8,214 nucleotides of DNA from HGM04593 sp045634305 (GTDB lineage: Bacteria; Bacteroidota; Bacteroidia; Bacteroidales; Bacteroidaceae): assembly GCA_045634305.1 (NCBI GenBank), contig JAZQZZ010000002.1, positions 1 through 8,214 on the forward strand, given 5' to 3'. Both the position numbers and the translations under genes were made by a program. The notes beneath the pieces were generated by a model that was not told where the DNA came from, did no database searches, and was given only the letters and a program-made list of their open reading frames with translations. Position 1 is the first letter of the stretch, and each line of letters opens with the position of its first letter. This document shows positions 6,662-8,214 of the stretch, piece after piece.

Positions 6662-8214
6662 ATGAGAAAGAATTTCAACAACATAGACCTGTTCGGCTGC
6701 ACAGCGGCCACAGGATGCTGCACAAAGGCAACCGATAACAGTAACGTTTGGGAGACACCCGAGCAGATAAAGGTAAAGCCTCTTTATACAGCTGATGACC
6801 TCAAGGAGATGGAGCACCTTGACTACGCTGCCGGCATACCGCCGTTCCTGCGTGGTCCTTACTCAATGATGTATGTCTTCCGTCCCTGGACTATACGCCA
6901 GTATGCCGGTTTCTCAACCGCCGAGGAGAGCAACGCCTTTTACCGCCGCAATCTTGCGTCGGGACAAAAGGGATTGTCAGTGGCATTTGACCTTCCCACA
7001 CACCGTGGCTACAACCCCGACAACGAGCGAGTGGTGGGCGACGTGGGCAAGGCCGGCGTTTCAATCTGTTGCATGGAGAACATGGAGCAGCTGTTCGACG
7101 GAATTCCGCTCAACAAGATGTCCGTTTCAATGACAATGAACGGAGCAGTACTCCCTGTGCTTGCTTTCTACATCAACGCTGCGCTCGAGCAGGGCGCAAA
7201 GCTCGAGGAGATGGCGGGTACAATTCAGAACGACATTCTCAAGGAGTTTATGGTGCGCAACACCTATATTTACCCGCCCGCATTCTCAATGCGCATAATC
7301 GGCGACATCTTTGCCTACACATCGCAGAAGATGCCGAAGTTCAACTCCATTTCAATCAGCGGCTACCACATGCAGGAGGCCGGCGCTTCGGCCGACATTG
7401 AGCTTGCATACACTCTTGCCGATGGCTTGGAGTATGTGCGTACAGGTGTGAATGCCGGTATCGACATCGATGCCTTTGCACCGCGCCTTTCATTCTTCTG
7501 GGGCGTGGGAATGAACCCGTTCATGGAGATTGCAAAGATGCGTGCGGCGCGTATGCTGTGGGCAAAGATAATAAAGCAGTTCAATCCTAAGAATCCCAAG
7601 TCAATGGCACTGCGCACACACTGCCAGACATCGGGCTGGTCGCTCACCGAGCAGGACCCCTACAACAACATCGGACGCACCTGCATAGAAGCGATGGCAG
7701 CAGCAATGGGACACACACAGTCGCTGCACACCAATGCCCTCGACGAAGCAATTGCCCTGCCCACCGACTTTTCGGCACGCATCGCCCGCAACACACAGAT
7801 ATACATACAGGAGGAGACCAACGTATGTAAGGAGATTGACCCATGGGGCGGCTCGTACTACATCGAAAGTCTCACAAAAGAACTTGCCGAAAAGGCATGG
7901 GCACTCATCGAAGAGGTCGAGCAGTTGGGAGGAATGGCAAAAGCCATAGAGACAGGTATCCCCAAGATGCGTATCGAAGAGGCCGCCGCACGCACACAGG
8001 CACACATCGACAACGGTTCTCAGATGATAGTGGGCACAAACGCCTACTGTCTCGACAAGGAAGAACCCATCGACATACTCGAAATCGATAACACCGCAGT
8101 GTTGCAACAACAGCTTGCAGCCCTTGAACGTAACAAGGCTATACGCAACGAGGATGAGGTAAAAGCCGCCCTCGACAAGCTCACCGCATGCGCCGCAAGC
8201 GGCGAAGGCAACCT
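6662..8214 (+). CDS. mutB: Methylmalonyl-CoA mutase large (alpha, catalytic) subunit, 3' end outside window
   Basis: The frame opens at ATG 6662 and is uninterrupted to the window edge, giving 517 complete codons of an expected 710-730. It is the catalytic partner of MutA and uses adenosylcobalamin for the radical rearrangement between succinyl-CoA and (R)-methylmalonyl-CoA. All active-site residues known from Propionibacterium shermanii MutB are present at a constant offset of 8: Y81 (RQYAGFST), Q189 (TIQNDILKEF), R199 (MVRNTYIYPP), Y235-H236 (SGYHMQEAGA), H320 and Q322 (RTHCQTSG). Residues from about 45 to 460 form the substrate-binding TIM barrel, followed by the linker. The cobalamin-binding domain with DxHxxG lies beyond base 8214. 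The first 30 residues are a subunit-contact extension, here with a CTAATGCC stretch (C13, C19, C20). No Shine-Dalgarno precedes the start. Confidence 0.96.
   Translation, partial: MRKNFNNIDLFGCTAATGCCTKATDNSNVWETPEQIKVKPLYTADDLKEMEHLDYAAGIPPFLRGPYSMMYVFRPWTIRQYAGFSTAEESNAFYRRNLASGQKGLSVAFDLPTHRGYNPDNERVVGDVGKAGVSICCMENMEQLFDGIPLNKMSVSMTMNGAVLPVLAFYINAALEQGAKLEEMAGTIQNDILKEFMVRNTYIYPPAFSMRIIGDIFAYTSQKMPKFNSISISGYHMQEAGASADIELAYTLADGLEYVRTGVNAGIDIDAFAPRLSFFWGVGMNPFMEIAKMRAARMLWAKIIKQFNPKNPKSMALRTHCQTSGWSLTEQDPYNNIGRTCIEAMAAAMGHTQSLHTNALDEAIALPTDFSARIARNTQIYIQEETNVCKEIDPWGGSYYIESLTKELAEKAWALIEEVEQLGGMAKAIETGIPKMRIEEAAARTQAHIDNGSQMIVGTNAYCLDKEEPIDILEIDNTAVLQQQLAALERNKAIRNEDEVKAALDKLTACAASGEGN

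Noticed and set aside
7601..8110. 169-codon open frame on the minus strand opposite mutB
   Set aside because: mutB in this interval is intact, with conserved mutase motifs on the + strand. The antisense product is Cys/Val/Leu-rich without recognisable domains.
8191..8204. CGCCGC-AA-GCGGCG inverted repeat near the window end
   Set aside because: It lies inside the mutB frame in an Ala/Gly-rich linker, has only a 2-base loop and no T-run. It is best explained by codon choice.
1..8214. CRISPR arrays, tRNA/rRNA genes, insertion sequences, toxin-antitoxin or phage-defence genes
   Set aside because: I found no direct repeats with spacers, no cloverleaf-like sequences, no transposase motifs and no unexplained gene. 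All sizeable space is filled by five recognisable genes and short intergenic regions.

Overview
The window looks like chromosomal DNA from a Bacteroidales bacterium (Bacteroides / Prevotella / Porphyromonas relatives). Four things support this: two promoter -7 boxes of the Bacteroidetes type TAnnTTTG, A-rich leaders without Shine-Dalgarno sites, a lipoprotein with the domain order of the type IX secretion protein PorE, and a two-subunit (mutA-mutB) methylmalonyl-CoA mutase.

Layout. Bases 2-244 (+) are the 3' end of a rubrerythrin-family diiron peroxidase gene, followed by a perfect 30-base palindromic terminator. Bases 329-2317 (-) encode a convergent 662-residue PorE-like outer-membrane lipoprotein (TPR, beta-propeller, carboxypeptidase-regulatory-like domain, OmpA-C). 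Bases 2318-2511 are intergenic and hold a REP-like imperfect hairpin with a T-run on the minus strand. Bases 2512-4581 (-) encode a 689-residue secreted endonuclease I family protein with two extra beta-rich modules, two acidic Gly/Asn/Asp linkers and a C-terminal segment resembling a type IX sorting signal. Bases 4582-4790 form a divergent promoter region. Bases 4791-6650 (+) are mutA, and mutB starts at 6662 and runs off the end of the window.

How the genes relate. mutA and mutB are an operon for a B12-dependent heterodimer that interconverts succinyl-CoA and (R)-methylmalonyl-CoA, the key step of propionate formation in these anaerobes. The PorE-like protein would hold an outer-membrane export machine to peptidoglycan. 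The neighbouring nuclease may be a client of that machine if its C-terminus is a true sorting domain; that link is an inference from proximity and motif resemblance. The rubrerythrin belongs to oxidative-stress defence and seems unrelated to the rest.

I see no clearly novel defence, mobile or RNA-guided system here. The points most worth a second look are the cysteine clusters in MutA, the modular nuclease beside a PorE-like gene, and the REP-like intergenic element.
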